28,383 nucleotides of DNA from IMG/VR virus record IMGVR_UViG_3300033146_002649, positions 1 through 28,383 of that record; one strand, given 5' to 3'. Shown piece by piece: positions 5,571-13,333 of the stretch; position 1 is the first letter of the stretch, and each line of letters begins with the position of its first letter. This stretch comes from a virus. The translations under genes were made by a program, and so were the position numbers. Under the pieces are notes generated by a model. The model had not been told where the DNA came from, searched no databases, and was given only the letters and a program-made list of their open reading frames with translations.

Positions 5571-7412
5571 ATGTCAACAAGTAAAGACGCATTTAAGAAG
5601 TCATTAGAAGATGAGAAAGCGATACAAAATAAAGTAAAGAAAGCAGATAAAAAGCAGAAAGCAGAAGAGAAAGAGACCAGAAGAAGAGCAAGGAAGATAA
5701 AAAAAGCTAATCCAGTAAGTCATAAAAGGACAGCAAAGGGTGTTAAGAAACTTTGTGACAAAGACTTAAAGAAGATAATAGCATTAACTCAATATTCATC
5801 AACTGCTAGAGAGATTGCAAACTACTATGGTGTTTCAGTGAGTACATTAGACTTATATTTTAAAGACCAAGGGTACGTAAATTTTAAAGATTTTCAACGC
5901 ATACATAGGTTACATCACATACCACAGGTAAAGAAAACACTCTATAATTTAGCTATGTCAGGCAATATGCCAGCGATAAAAATGCTCTTAAATAACTTAT
6001 CTAACATAGTAGACAATCCAGTAAGAGGAAACTCTGAAACAGCTCCTAGAGTAATGATAATAGATGAGGATATGACAGCAGATAGCATTAAGATAGAAAA
6101 CGATGAGAGAGCAATCTTATTCAAGAAAGCACAATTCTTAACACATCAATGGAATTTCCTAAGAGCAAAGAAAGAATTTGTATGCTTAGTAGCAGGATAT
6201 GGAGCAGGTAAGACTCATTCATTTCTAAGAAAAATATTACTATCTAGTCAAACAAGAATAATGAATAGTGGAGAATATAAAGGAAAGTCTTCAGGTATTG
6301 TTATATATCCAACTCATAAGTTAGCAAAGGCTCTATTTTGGAATCCTTATCTAAACCTACTAAGCTCATTAAATATAGACTATACTACAAACGTTCAAAA
6401 CAATACAATAGAGACAGCACACGGACTTATAACAGTATTCACAGCAGAGACACCAGAAAAGATTATAGGTGTTGAGGCAAGTTATATAGGTTTCGATGAA
6501 TTAGATAGAATGAAAAAGGCTAAGCTAACATGGGAAAATGCAGTTGGTAGACTTAGAGGAAGTGACGACCCTCAAATATTTTGTGTAACTACACCAGAGG
6601 GATTTGGATTTACTTATGATACATTTGTTAAAGAGCCTAATGATAGACTTCAACATGGTAAAGAGATAAAGACAGAGATAATCAGAGGTAAGACAAAAGA
6701 TAATCCATATTTAGATGAGGGTTACATAGAGAGACTTAAAGACCAGATACCTAGTAAGAAACTAGAAGCTTATCTAAATGGTGAGTTTGTTAATCTTAAT
6801 GGGTTACAGGCAGTCTATGAATTTGATAGAGCAATACACACAGCACAAGTAAAGCAACAAGAAGATAAAGATATATATATTGGCTTAGATTTCAATGTAG
6901 ACCCCTTATCTGCTATTGTGTTTCATGCTAAGACATCTATCAACAAACGTAATCAACCTCAATTAGATTATCTAAAAGTGTTTAGGTCAATATCATTAAG
7001 AAACAGTCACACTAGAGCATTATGCAAAAAGATAATAAAAGACTATCCAGATAAGAAGATAACATTTATTGTTGATAGAAGTGGTAATCAAAGACATACT
7101 AATGGAGACAAGACAGATGTTCAAATCTTAAAAGAATATGGATTTAATGTTGTATATCTTAATAAACTATCAGAGAGAGACAAACTAAACAATTTAAATA
7201 GAGAGTTCGAGAGAGGTACAATAACAATATCTAATAGAGCTACTCATCTAATAGAGGATTTAGAGAGGTGTGTAACAGACCAACTAGGTAAGATAGATAA
7301 ATCAGATAAAGAGAGAACTCATCAGCTAGACGCTTTAGGTTATTCTATATCATGGTTATTAAGAAATAGACCAGTAGGAACAAGCTATGCAAGTTACAAA
7401 GGTATTTTATAA
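5571..7412 (+). CDS. Terminase large subunit with fused small-subunit-like N-terminal domain
   Basis: 613 aa. The large subunit pumps DNA into the capsid using ATP and cuts the concatemer. The ATPase shows Walker A AGYGAGKTH (208-216), Walker B YIGFDE (305-310) and the coupling motif CVTTPEGF (338-345). The nuclease has acidic residues D440 (GLDFN), D502 (VDRSGN) and D587 (HQLDALG). The first 160 residues are extra: a basic tail, a helix-turn-helix (about 66-95, TAREIANYYGVSVSTLD) and a helix like those of small terminase subunits (LAMSGNMPAIKMLLNN, 127-142). No separate small subunit was found, so both functions may be in one chain. GGGAG lies 13 bases before the start. Confidence 0.93.
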   Translation: MSTSKDAFKKSLEDEKAIQNKVKKADKKQKAEEKETRRRARKIKKANPVSHKRTAKGVKKLCDKDLKKIIALTQYSSTAREIANYYGVSVSTLDLYFKDQGYVNFKDFQRIHRLHHIPQVKKTLYNLAMSGNMPAIKMLLNNLSNIVDNPVRGNSETAPRVMIIDEDMTADSIKIENDERAILFKKAQFLTHQWNFLRAKKEFVCLVAGYGAGKTHSFLRKILLSSQTRIMNSGEYKGKSSGIVIYPTHKLAKALFWNPYLNLLSSLNIDYTTNVQNNTIETAHGLITVFTAETPEKIIGVEASYIGFDELDRMKKAKLTWENAVGRLRGSDDPQIFCVTTPEGFGFTYDTFVKEPNDRLQHGKEIKTEIIRGKTKDNPYLDEGYIERLKDQIPSKKLEAYLNGEFVNLNGLQAVYEFDRAIHTAQVKQQEDKDIYIGLDFNVDPLSAIVFHAKTSINKRNQPQLDYLKVFRSISLRNSHTRALCKKIIKDYPDKKITFIVDRSGNQRHTNGDKTDVQILKEYGFNVVYLNKLSERDKLNNLNREFERGTITISNRATHLIEDLERCVTDQLGKIDKSDKERTHQLDALGYSISWLLRNRPVGTSYASYKGIL

Positions 7413-7446
7413 ATCCCCCCTAAGGTATAGAGAGATAAACAAATAA
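7412..7446 (+). promoter_or_regulatory. C-tract element E3 before the scaffold/capsid module
   Basis: This copy is identical to the one at 2652 over about 35 bases and begins at the last base of the terminase stop codon. It lies 48 bp before the 79-aa gene start. No terminator separates it from terminase, so if it is a promoter it adds transcripts for the capsid genes. Confidence 0.6.
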
Positions 7447-7459
7447 GGAGATTATCAAA

Positions 7460-7699
7460 ATGGATAAGGTAAAAAAAGAGACAATGAATAAGAAACCTAG
7501 AAAAGCTATTAAGATTGAACAGAAAGTAGAAGAGGTTAAAGGTGTTGAAGTTACATTTACTAAAGACCTTACAATCACATTAAAAGACATTAAAGTAACA
7601 TTTACTAAGGGAGACAAGACAGACAAACTTCCTATCGGCACAATAAGTAGACTAAGTAGATTAGGATATATAAATAACAAAGAGGTAGACAATGACTGA
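7460..7699 (+). CDS. Small hypothetical protein ahead of scaffold
   Basis: 79 aa with a strong AAGGAG nine bases upstream. It is basic at the N-terminus; residues 28-70 look like paired beta strands (VEVTFTKDLTITLKDIKVTFT). No family is recognised. It overlaps the scaffold gene by 8 bp and so is probably co-translated with it. A head-associated or assembly role is inferred from position only. Confidence 0.75.
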   Translation: MDKVKKETMNKKPRKAIKIEQKVEEVKGVEVTFTKDLTITLKDIKVTFTKGDKTDKLPIGTISRLSRLGYINNKEVDND

Positions 7700-8339
7700 A
7701 GAAGAGAAAAAAAAGCTTAAACAGGAACAGGAAGAGGGCAAGGTTGAAGAGCCTAAGACAGATGAACCTAAAGTTGAAGAACCTAAGGTAGAAGATAAAA
7801 CAACCGTTCTTGAAAAAGAGATTGCAGAACTTAGACAGGCTCTATTGGAAAAGGATAAAGCAATCTTGAAAAAAGAATTAGAATATAGTACTTTACAAGC
7901 TAATGTTTCAGAGAGCAAATTAGAGCAAAAGGCGATGGAAGATAGATTAGCAGTTTTCCAAAAAGTAGAAGAAGAAAAACTAACACAAGAACACACAGAT
8001 TTTATTGCTATGTTTAATGGTATCACAGAACAAGATAGTAGATATACAACAGTACAAGCAATCAAAGATGAGTTTAGTTTCCCAGAGAGTGGACAGGAGT
8101 TGTCACAAGAGCAAATGACAGCAAACCTAAACAAGTATAAAATGTTTGCAAAAACAAAAGTATTTGAACTCCATCAACAGGAACAAACAAATAACAACGG
8201 TGGAACAATAAACACAGAGGATAAGAAGCTTATAGTAAATTTAGCTCACCCTCTCAAAGTACCACCAACACAGAATATAGCAACTAGGAACGCTCCAATC
8301 CCTAGAAACGATAGTAACAACCCATTATTTAATCAATAA
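7692..8339 (+). CDS. Scaffolding-type protein
   Basis: 215 aa, placed directly before the major capsid gene. Residues 1-40 are low-complexity and acidic, with repeats of the type EEPKVEEPK; 40-100 form a strong coiled coil; the C-terminal 40 residues are flexible and contain several prolines and asparagines. This layout is typical of internal capsid scaffolds, which guide capsid protein into a procapsid and then leave. Scaffolds rarely share sequence, so the call rests on composition and gene order. No protease domain is seen, so removal could be by exit or by another protease. Confidence 0.75.
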   Translation: MTEEEKKKLKQEQEEGKVEEPKTDEPKVEEPKVEDKTTVLEKEIAELRQALLEKDKAILKKELEYSTLQANVSESKLEQKAMEDRLAVFQKVEEEKLTQEHTDFIAMFNGITEQDSRYTTVQAIKDEFSFPESGQELSQEQMTANLNKYKMFAKTKVFELHQQEQTNNNGGTINTEDKKLIVNLAHPLKVPPTQNIATRNAPIPRNDSNNPLFNQ

Positions 8340-8365
8340 TTACAAAGAGGAAAAAATAAAATAAT

Positions 8366-9331
8366 ATGGCATATACAACTTTAGCAAAAATTAATGACGC
8401 TTATGTAGGCTCATCAGTATCTATTGCATCAGGACTTATCAAAAGAAATACTTTTATGGGTATCTTACCTTTTGCATCAGCATCTCACGGAAACAAAGAC
8501 AAATTTAGACTTTATGACACTTCTCCAACAGTATCAAGAACAAATGATACAGAGAATTACACACCATCAGCATTAGACCCAACACTTACAGAACTTAGCC
8601 TTACTATGTTAGGTATCGTACATCAAGAACCTGCAAGAATTGTAGACCAATTCCCAGTACCAGAGGGTATGGCAGAACGTACATCTTATGAGGCTTATTT
8701 TGCTGAAAGACAATCATTATTTCTTAATGCTCTAGGCAAAGAATTTACTGAAAGATGTTTCTATGGAACTTCAACAGGTTATGATTTTGAGGGTATTATC
8801 CCACAAGCAACAGCAGACTCAACAGTAACAGACTTAGGTGGCGGAGCAGGTGCTTCAACAGATATTATGATTATCAGATTTGACGAAGAAAACTGTCATG
8901 GTTTATTCAACGAAAAATTAGTAGCAGATAATAAATTAGTAGATGTTAGATGGACACCGTCAAAAGGTGCTACTCAAATGGTATCAAATGCTAGTGGTCA
9001 ACAAACACAAGTTTATTCAGCAGTATATAGTACAGCTTTAGGACTTAAAATTGCTTCTAGTGGTTATGTATCAGCAATTACTGGTATTGACGCTTCAAAC
9101 AAACCAACAATAGCTAATATTGATAAAGCACTTAGACAAGCAGGTCAATACCTAGATAGAGCTAATACTATTATTATTTGTTCTCCATTAGGTTACACTT
9201 ACTTATCTGAAGTATTAGGTGGCGATTTAAGACGTTACACATCAGCTAATATCGGCGAACTTAGTACAGTTGTAGAGACTTACAATGGTTCTATGGTTAT
9301 TATTGACAACAACGTTTCAGACGCAAAATAA
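8366..9331 (+). CDS. Major capsid protein (HK97-fold, inferred)
   Basis: 321 aa. It follows the scaffold gene, has the length of an HK97-type capsid protein lacking a long N-terminal delta domain, and contains features common to them: an N-terminal arm, a long region with aromatic and glycine residues (FYGTSTGYDFEGI), and a C-terminal A-domain-like stretch ending in VETYNGSMVIIDNNVS. GAGG lies 15 bases before the ATG in an A/T-rich spacer ending AATAAT, as for other abundant virion proteins here. A terminator follows at 9375. Capsid identity is confident; the fold is inferred. Confidence 0.85.
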   Translation: MAYTTLAKINDAYVGSSVSIASGLIKRNTFMGILPFASASHGNKDKFRLYDTSPTVSRTNDTENYTPSALDPTLTELSLTMLGIVHQEPARIVDQFPVPEGMAERTSYEAYFAERQSLFLNALGKEFTERCFYGTSTGYDFEGIIPQATADSTVTDLGGGAGASTDIMIIRFDEENCHGLFNEKLVADNKLVDVRWTPSKGATQMVSNASGQQTQVYSAVYSTALGLKIASSGYVSAITGIDASNKPTIANIDKALRQAGQYLDRANTIIICSPLGYTYLSEVLGGDLRRYTSANIGELSTVVETYNGSMVIIDNNVSDAK

Positions 9332-9374
9332 TATATAAATTAATTATATAAACAGACAATAATAAATAAAAGAT

Positions 9375-9410
9375 GGGGAGATGGGTTTAAAATATCCTCT
9401 CCCCTTTTTT
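9375..9410 (+). terminator. Intrinsic terminator after the capsid gene
   Basis: GGGGAGA (9375-9381) pairs with TCTCCCC (9398-9404), followed by six T residues. It lies inside the late region with no C-tract element after it, so partial read-through must feed the following connector genes. That would keep capsid mRNA in excess. Confidence 0.88.
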
Positions 9411-9445
9411 AGTATATATATAGAAAAGGGATATTATTAAAAAAA

Positions 9446-10198
9446 ATGAAAACATGGAAAGAATATAACTTTGTCTCTCTTAACGATTTAGCTAATTATG
9501 AGACAGAGATAAATAAGACAGCAGGTAAGAAACAAATATATACTTATAGTGGTGATACAATTATATCAGGTACAGCATGGGGAAGAGACCAACATGCAAC
9601 AGTAACCTTTATAGATTTTACCACAAAAGACTATCCTTTTGAAGAAGATAGAAGTTTACAAATTGAGGGTACTTTAAAGGACTATTTCTCAATAGAGGTA
9701 TATGAAACGGAAACAGAAGAGTTATTAGCTAGATACAACTGTTTTGAGGGTGTCAATGATACTATTGCAATAGATATAGTAGGAGACTTTAACTATCCTA
9801 TTCAAACTACAAGAGTATTAAATAGACTTCAGAATGATTGGTCACACATGATAGAGAGAGCTAAACTAGATTTAGGCAGAGAGCTAACAAACTATTATGA
9901 CAATAGAAACTTTGATTTAGACTCTACAATAGATAAGATAGATAATAAGCATTACTTCAAATCAGCTATAATCTTCTTAACACTATCATATATCTTTAGT
10001 GATTTGTCATTAGGTGCTAGTGCAGACTTATATGAATATAAATCAGATAGTTATAAAAAGAAGTTTAATAGAGAGCTTAAAGTAATCATAGAATTAATAG
10101 ACTTTGATACCGATGGAGATGGAACAGTTGACATAGACCATGTAACAGCAACAGATACCATTGGAAGAAGTTATGAGGGTAAAGTTACATTATGGTAA
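9446..10198 (+). CDS. Head-tail connector-like protein with calcium-loop motif
   Basis: 250 aa. The first 120 residues look beta-rich. Residues 123-215 are helical and resemble head-tail adaptor (gp6-like) proteins, which sit under the portal. Near the C-terminus DTDGDGTVD (221-229) matches the DxDxDGxxD calcium-binding loop of EF-hand or dockerin type. The gene lies after the capsid terminator and overlaps the next gene by 7 bp. The connector role comes mainly from gene order, and the N-terminal domain is not recognised. Confidence 0.65.
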   Translation: MKTWKEYNFVSLNDLANYETEINKTAGKKQIYTYSGDTIISGTAWGRDQHATVTFIDFTTKDYPFEEDRSLQIEGTLKDYFSIEVYETETEELLARYNCFEGVNDTIAIDIVGDFNYPIQTTRVLNRLQNDWSHMIERAKLDLGRELTNYYDNRNFDLDSTIDKIDNKHYFKSAIIFLTLSYIFSDLSLGASADLYEYKSDSYKKKFNRELKVIIELIDFDTDGDGTVDIDHVTATDTIGRSYEGKVTLW

Positions 10199-10638
10199 TA
10201 AACACAATAGAGAGACAGATAATAACAGAAGTTAAAGAGATATTAGCAGATGTTGATTATGATTGTATAGGTATATTCCCAGAGATAACAGAGATAGGCA
10301 ATAATTATCCTTGCTATACTATTAGATTTAATGGTGAAACAGAATATACTTATAACTTACATTCTCAAGAGTCTACAATATTATTAGATATTCTTGTTAT
10401 TACTAACGATGTTGTGGATATATTAGTTACACAGACAGGTATAGAAGAGACTATCAGACAAAAGATAACAACTAACCTAAGCCTTAATAACATTATAATG
10501 ACAACTAACCTTACTAACATAGATAGAGGCTCTAGTTTAGAGACTAATGAGAACTTAGCATTTGATAGAGCAGGTTACTTTGAGGGTGTCAATATATCTG
10601 TTATGTCTTTTGAGATTGGTGTAAGAAAGGTTAGATAA
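10192..10638 (+). CDS. Tail terminator/completion-like protein
   Basis: 148 aa. The pattern is a helix (ERQIITEVKEILADVD), a strand giving NYPCYTIRFNGE, then alternating strands ending in a conserved-looking IGVRKVR. This suits the tail terminator/minor capsid fold that caps the tail tube and joins it to the head. Position between the connector and the gpG-like gene agrees with that. It overlaps the previous gene by 7 bp. The call is structural and positional, without a strict sequence motif. Confidence 0.6.
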   Translation: MVINTIERQIITEVKEILADVDYDCIGIFPEITEIGNNYPCYTIRFNGETEYTYNLHSQESTILLDILVITNDVVDILVTQTGIEETIRQKITTNLSLNNIIMTTNLTNIDRGSSLETNENLAFDRAGYFEGVNISVMSFEIGVRKVR

Positions 10639-10640
10639 AT

Positions 10641-11066
10641 ATGATTAAGTTCAAACCACCTAAATTTAAACCTCCTATAATACCAGTAAAGAAAATGCAA
10701 CAAACATTATCTAAGACAGCAGTTCAAGATGTTACTAATAATAGAGTAAGAACAAGCAAAGGACTAGATGTAAACCTAAGACCTTTCCAAAAGTACTCTC
10801 TTAAAACTATTAAATATAAATTATCTAATGGTGTTACATCAGGAACAAAACCTAATTTAATGGACACAGGTACTCTAATGAGAAGTATCATGCACAGAAA
10901 AATCAAAGATGGTTATGAGATATTCTTACAAGCTAGAAATAGAATAGGAGAATATCACCAATATGGGAAAGGTAACAATCCCAAAAGACAGTGGTTTGGA
11001 TTAGATAAGAACTTCATTAAGAAGATTAATACTGCAATGGGAAAGGCTTTTCTAATCAAAAAGTAA
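10641..11066 (+). CDS. Tail completion protein (Mu gpG / virion morphogenesis family)
   Basis: 141 aa. The central block MDTGTLMRSIMHRKI followed by EYHQYGKGNNPKRQWFGLD matches the 'L-x-x-TG-x-L-x-x-S ... YxxxHQxG ... P-x-RxxxGL' pattern of the Mu gpG/phage virion morphogenesis family. Those proteins finish the tail and allow head-tail joining. The gene starts 3 bp after its neighbour. A proline/lysine-rich N-terminus (KFKPPKFKPPIIPVK) precedes the domain. The stop codon runs directly into element E4. Confidence 0.78.
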   Translation: MIKFKPPKFKPPIIPVKKMQQTLSKTAVQDVTNNRVRTSKGLDVNLRPFQKYSLKTIKYKLSNGVTSGTKPNLMDTGTLMRSIMHRKIKDGYEIFLQARNRIGEYHQYGKGNNPKRQWFGLDKNFIKKINTAMGKAFLIKK

Positions 11067-11101
11067 ATCCCCCCTAAGGTATAGAGAGATAAACAAATAA
11101 C
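11066..11101 (+). promoter_or_regulatory. C-tract element E4 before the tail module
   Basis: This is a perfect copy of the element at 2652, and its first base is the last base of the preceding stop codon. It lies 73 bp before the tail-tube gene. Confidence 0.6.
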
Positions 11102-11138
11102 ATAAACAATATTAACAAGAGGAATATAAAAAAATAAT

Positions 11139-12116
11139 ATGGCAAACATTAAAGGTCAATATACAGAAGTAATAATAAAGGCAAACGAAGAATATGCTTT
11201 TAACGATGGCGATTTATCAGCAGACACAAAGACATTTGGTTCAGTAACATGTGAAATGACACCAGAACAAGAAGTAGTAGATAGAAGATTTTCAAGTAAA
11301 TCATACATGGACGCTCCCTGTAATAGTATAGAGGGTAAAAAAGGTGGAACAGTAACACTAAGTGGTAAGCTAACTAAGTCTATCATGCCTGTTATATTAG
11401 GTGGCTATTTCATGAATAACTCACTATTAACAGAATCAACAACACCATTAACACTTAACACAGATACAGTACCAGACTCAGACTTATACAGTTATGATAT
11501 TTTCAAGTCTTATGACAGAGGAACTACTAATGTGTGTTCAGTTGCAAAAGGTTGTGTAGTAGAGTCAGTAGAATTAACACCAGACGACAATGGTCTTTGG
11601 GATTTCACTATTAACTTTAGAGCTATGACAGTAGTATTAGAAGAAGTAGTATCTTATATAACAGACGCTCCAGCAGTAACTTGCGATACAGATTTCATGA
11701 GAACAGTTGGTGTAACAAGCTTTATGTCCGATGGAGACGACTCACCAATAGACACAGTTACAATGAAATTCAGTAATGAGTTTATTGACGACAAGTATCT
11801 ATATGCAGGTAAGAATGAAAAACAAAAGGAAGTATTAGCAACTAGAAGTGGTGAAATGACTGTTGAGGGTCTATATGAATCAACACAAGTTATGCCTCAT
11901 ATAAACCTTAGTGACTTCTTAGAGATTACATTATCAGATGGTATTGGAACAGCTTCAGGTGACTATAAGGTTATATTTACTCTTAATGGTATTCCAACAT
12001 CAGTATCATTACCAGATGTAGAGAAAGGTCTTTATGTGGTTAACTCAACAAGTAAATTACAAAATACTGGTTCAGGTACAAAAGGTTTATCCTTAGTAAC
12101 TCAAACAATATCATAA
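11139..12116 (+). CDS. Major tail (tube) protein
   Basis: 325 aa. It is first in the tail module and just before the tail chaperone and tape measure genes, where the tube protein belongs. The sequence is beta-rich, with glycine/threonine-rich loops and a likely Ig-like or decoration domain toward the C-terminus (about 185-325, with NGIPTSVSLPDVEKGLY). Tube proteins stack as hexamers to form the DNA channel. GAGG lies 16 bases upstream with an AATAAT spacer before ATGGCA, as for the capsid gene, fitting high expression. The call is mainly by position. Confidence 0.72.
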   Translation: MANIKGQYTEVIIKANEEYAFNDGDLSADTKTFGSVTCEMTPEQEVVDRRFSSKSYMDAPCNSIEGKKGGTVTLSGKLTKSIMPVILGGYFMNNSLLTESTTPLTLNTDTVPDSDLYSYDIFKSYDRGTTNVCSVAKGCVVESVELTPDDNGLWDFTINFRAMTVVLEEVVSYITDAPAVTCDTDFMRTVGVTSFMSDGDDSPIDTVTMKFSNEFIDDKYLYAGKNEKQKEVLATRSGEMTVEGLYESTQVMPHINLSDFLEITLSDGIGTASGDYKVIFTLNGIPTSVSLPDVEKGLYVVNSTSKLQNTGSGTKGLSLVTQTIS

Positions 12117-12149
12117 AAATATAAATATAAAACAACGGAGATTAGAAGA

Positions 12150-12551
12150 ATGACTAAAGAACAAAAGAAAGTAAAAGAACAACTCTTAATGAGTGCATTT
12201 ATCGATAATGATAAAGACTATAAAAAAGAAGTTGTCATGGACTTTGGCGATGGAAACACAGAACTAATAGCAACTATTAAACATCTAACTCAAGTAGAGA
12301 CATTAGAGTGCTTTGAACAAGTTGGAGAGGAAGCTCTTAAAACCTCTACTGGTGCTTATCATTATATGGTATTGTTAGCAGAGAAATCTATTGTAAACTG
12401 GATATTTGAGGGAAGAGAGATTACAGCAGAAAATATTGAAATGTTATCTGTTGGATTTTCAGAACTTATTTTCAAGGGTATCAATGATTTAGAGGAAATT
12501 TGGTTGAAGAAATTGACTAAGACTAAAAAAACTAAGAAAACCAAAAAGTAA
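12150..12551 (+). CDS. Tail assembly chaperone-like protein
   Basis: 133 aa with a GGAG site. It is helical after residue 45, acidic overall, and ends with a lysine/threonine repeat (KTKKTKKTKK). Chaperones of this class bind the tape measure while the tube forms. Many are made in two forms by a -1 frameshift; here the A-rich end offers a slippery-looking run, but both shifted frames stop soon and a terminator follows, so no long fusion is made. The call is positional plus size. Confidence 0.6.
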   Translation: MTKEQKKVKEQLLMSAFIDNDKDYKKEVVMDFGDGNTELIATIKHLTQVETLECFEQVGEEALKTSTGAYHYMVLLAEKSIVNWIFEGREITAENIEMLSVGFSELIFKGINDLEEIWLKKLTKTKKTKKTKK

Positions 12552-12574
12552 ACTAGGTAGAATAAAATAGACTT

Positions 12575-12611
12575 AAAGGGGTAGGGTAATTAAAAATCCT
12601 TTCCCCTTTTT
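12575..12611 (+). terminator. Intrinsic terminator after tail tube/chaperone genes
   Basis: AAAGGGG (12575-12581) and nearby GGG pair with CCTTTCCCC (12598-12606), followed by T residues. Like the one at 9375 it is internal to the late region, so it probably lowers expression of the tape measure and hub genes compared with the tube protein. Confidence 0.85.
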
Positions 12612-12630
12612 GTATATACAGGAGAAAAGA

Positions 12631-13311
12631 ATGATTTGGAATTGTGAAGATACTATATTTACTTTAGAGACTTATCCTATCTATTATAATGGAATAGCAA
12701 TAGCTCAATTTAGGTTTCCAACAGAAAAGCAGATGAAAGGCTACATCTATAAAACAAGCACACAAACACTTTTAGGAGAAGAGGTGACTTACTTTACCTC
12801 TAACATAAGAAACAGTCTTAAACTAATGGTTTTAAGCCTTGATAGTTGGATTTTCCCTCAATCTATAACAGAGGATAACATAGAGAACTTGAATATAGAC
12901 ATCTTAACTAAATTGTTAGGTGATATTATGAAGTATATAAATGAGATTAATAACATTGAAGCTTACAAGAACAACTTAAAGAAAATGATAGAGTTATTAG
13001 AAAATGGTGAGAACCTTAAATTAGATGAGAAGTTTTTCAATTCAAGTTTAATGGTTGAGGCTTTTTGTTCTAATTGTAAGTTGAATAAGACAGATAAATG
13101 TGACAATAAGAAACAGAAGATATTAAAAGTATCTCAAGACATAATAAAATATGCTTACTTAAAAGTAAACCAAAAGACTGTTGAATATCCTAGAAAGGGT
13201 ACTTGGGAAGACCAAACAGTATGGTTTAATCTCTTATATGATTATGCTTGTAGTTATATTCAAGAATGTAGGAATAATAAAATGAAAAGAGAACAAGACA
13301 AGCACAAATAA
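12631..13311 (+). CDS. Hypothetical protein between chaperone and tape measure
   Basis: 226 aa from the ATG at 12631, chosen for AGGAG eight bases upstream; an in-frame TTG at 12610 lies inside the terminator and is unlikely. The N-terminal part looks beta-rich, then helical (about 95-145). A CSNCKLNKTDKC cluster (about 147-158) could bind metal or form a disulfide. Position matches the second tail chaperone of many siphophages, but it is made from its own start. No family is recognised. Confidence 0.7.
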   Translation: MIWNCEDTIFTLETYPIYYNGIAIAQFRFPTEKQMKGYIYKTSTQTLLGEEVTYFTSNIRNSLKLMVLSLDSWIFPQSITEDNIENLNIDILTKLLGDIMKYINEINNIEAYKNNLKKMIELLENGENLKLDEKFFNSSLMVEAFCSNCKLNKTDKCDNKKQKILKVSQDIIKYAYLKVNQKTVEYPRKGTWEDQTVWFNLLYDYACSYIQECRNNKMKREQDKHK

Positions 13312-13333
13312 AAAGAATTATTAAGAGGAATAT

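Noticed and set aside
12521-12570. Programmed -1 frameshift making a longer tail chaperone
   Set aside because: Although the A-rich end looks slippery, the -1 frame meets TAA at once, the +1 frame stops at 12568, and a terminator separates the next gene.
12610-12630. N-terminal extension of the 226-aa gene from TTG at 12610
   Set aside because: The TTG lies in the terminator T-run; the ATG at 12631 has a proper AGGAG.
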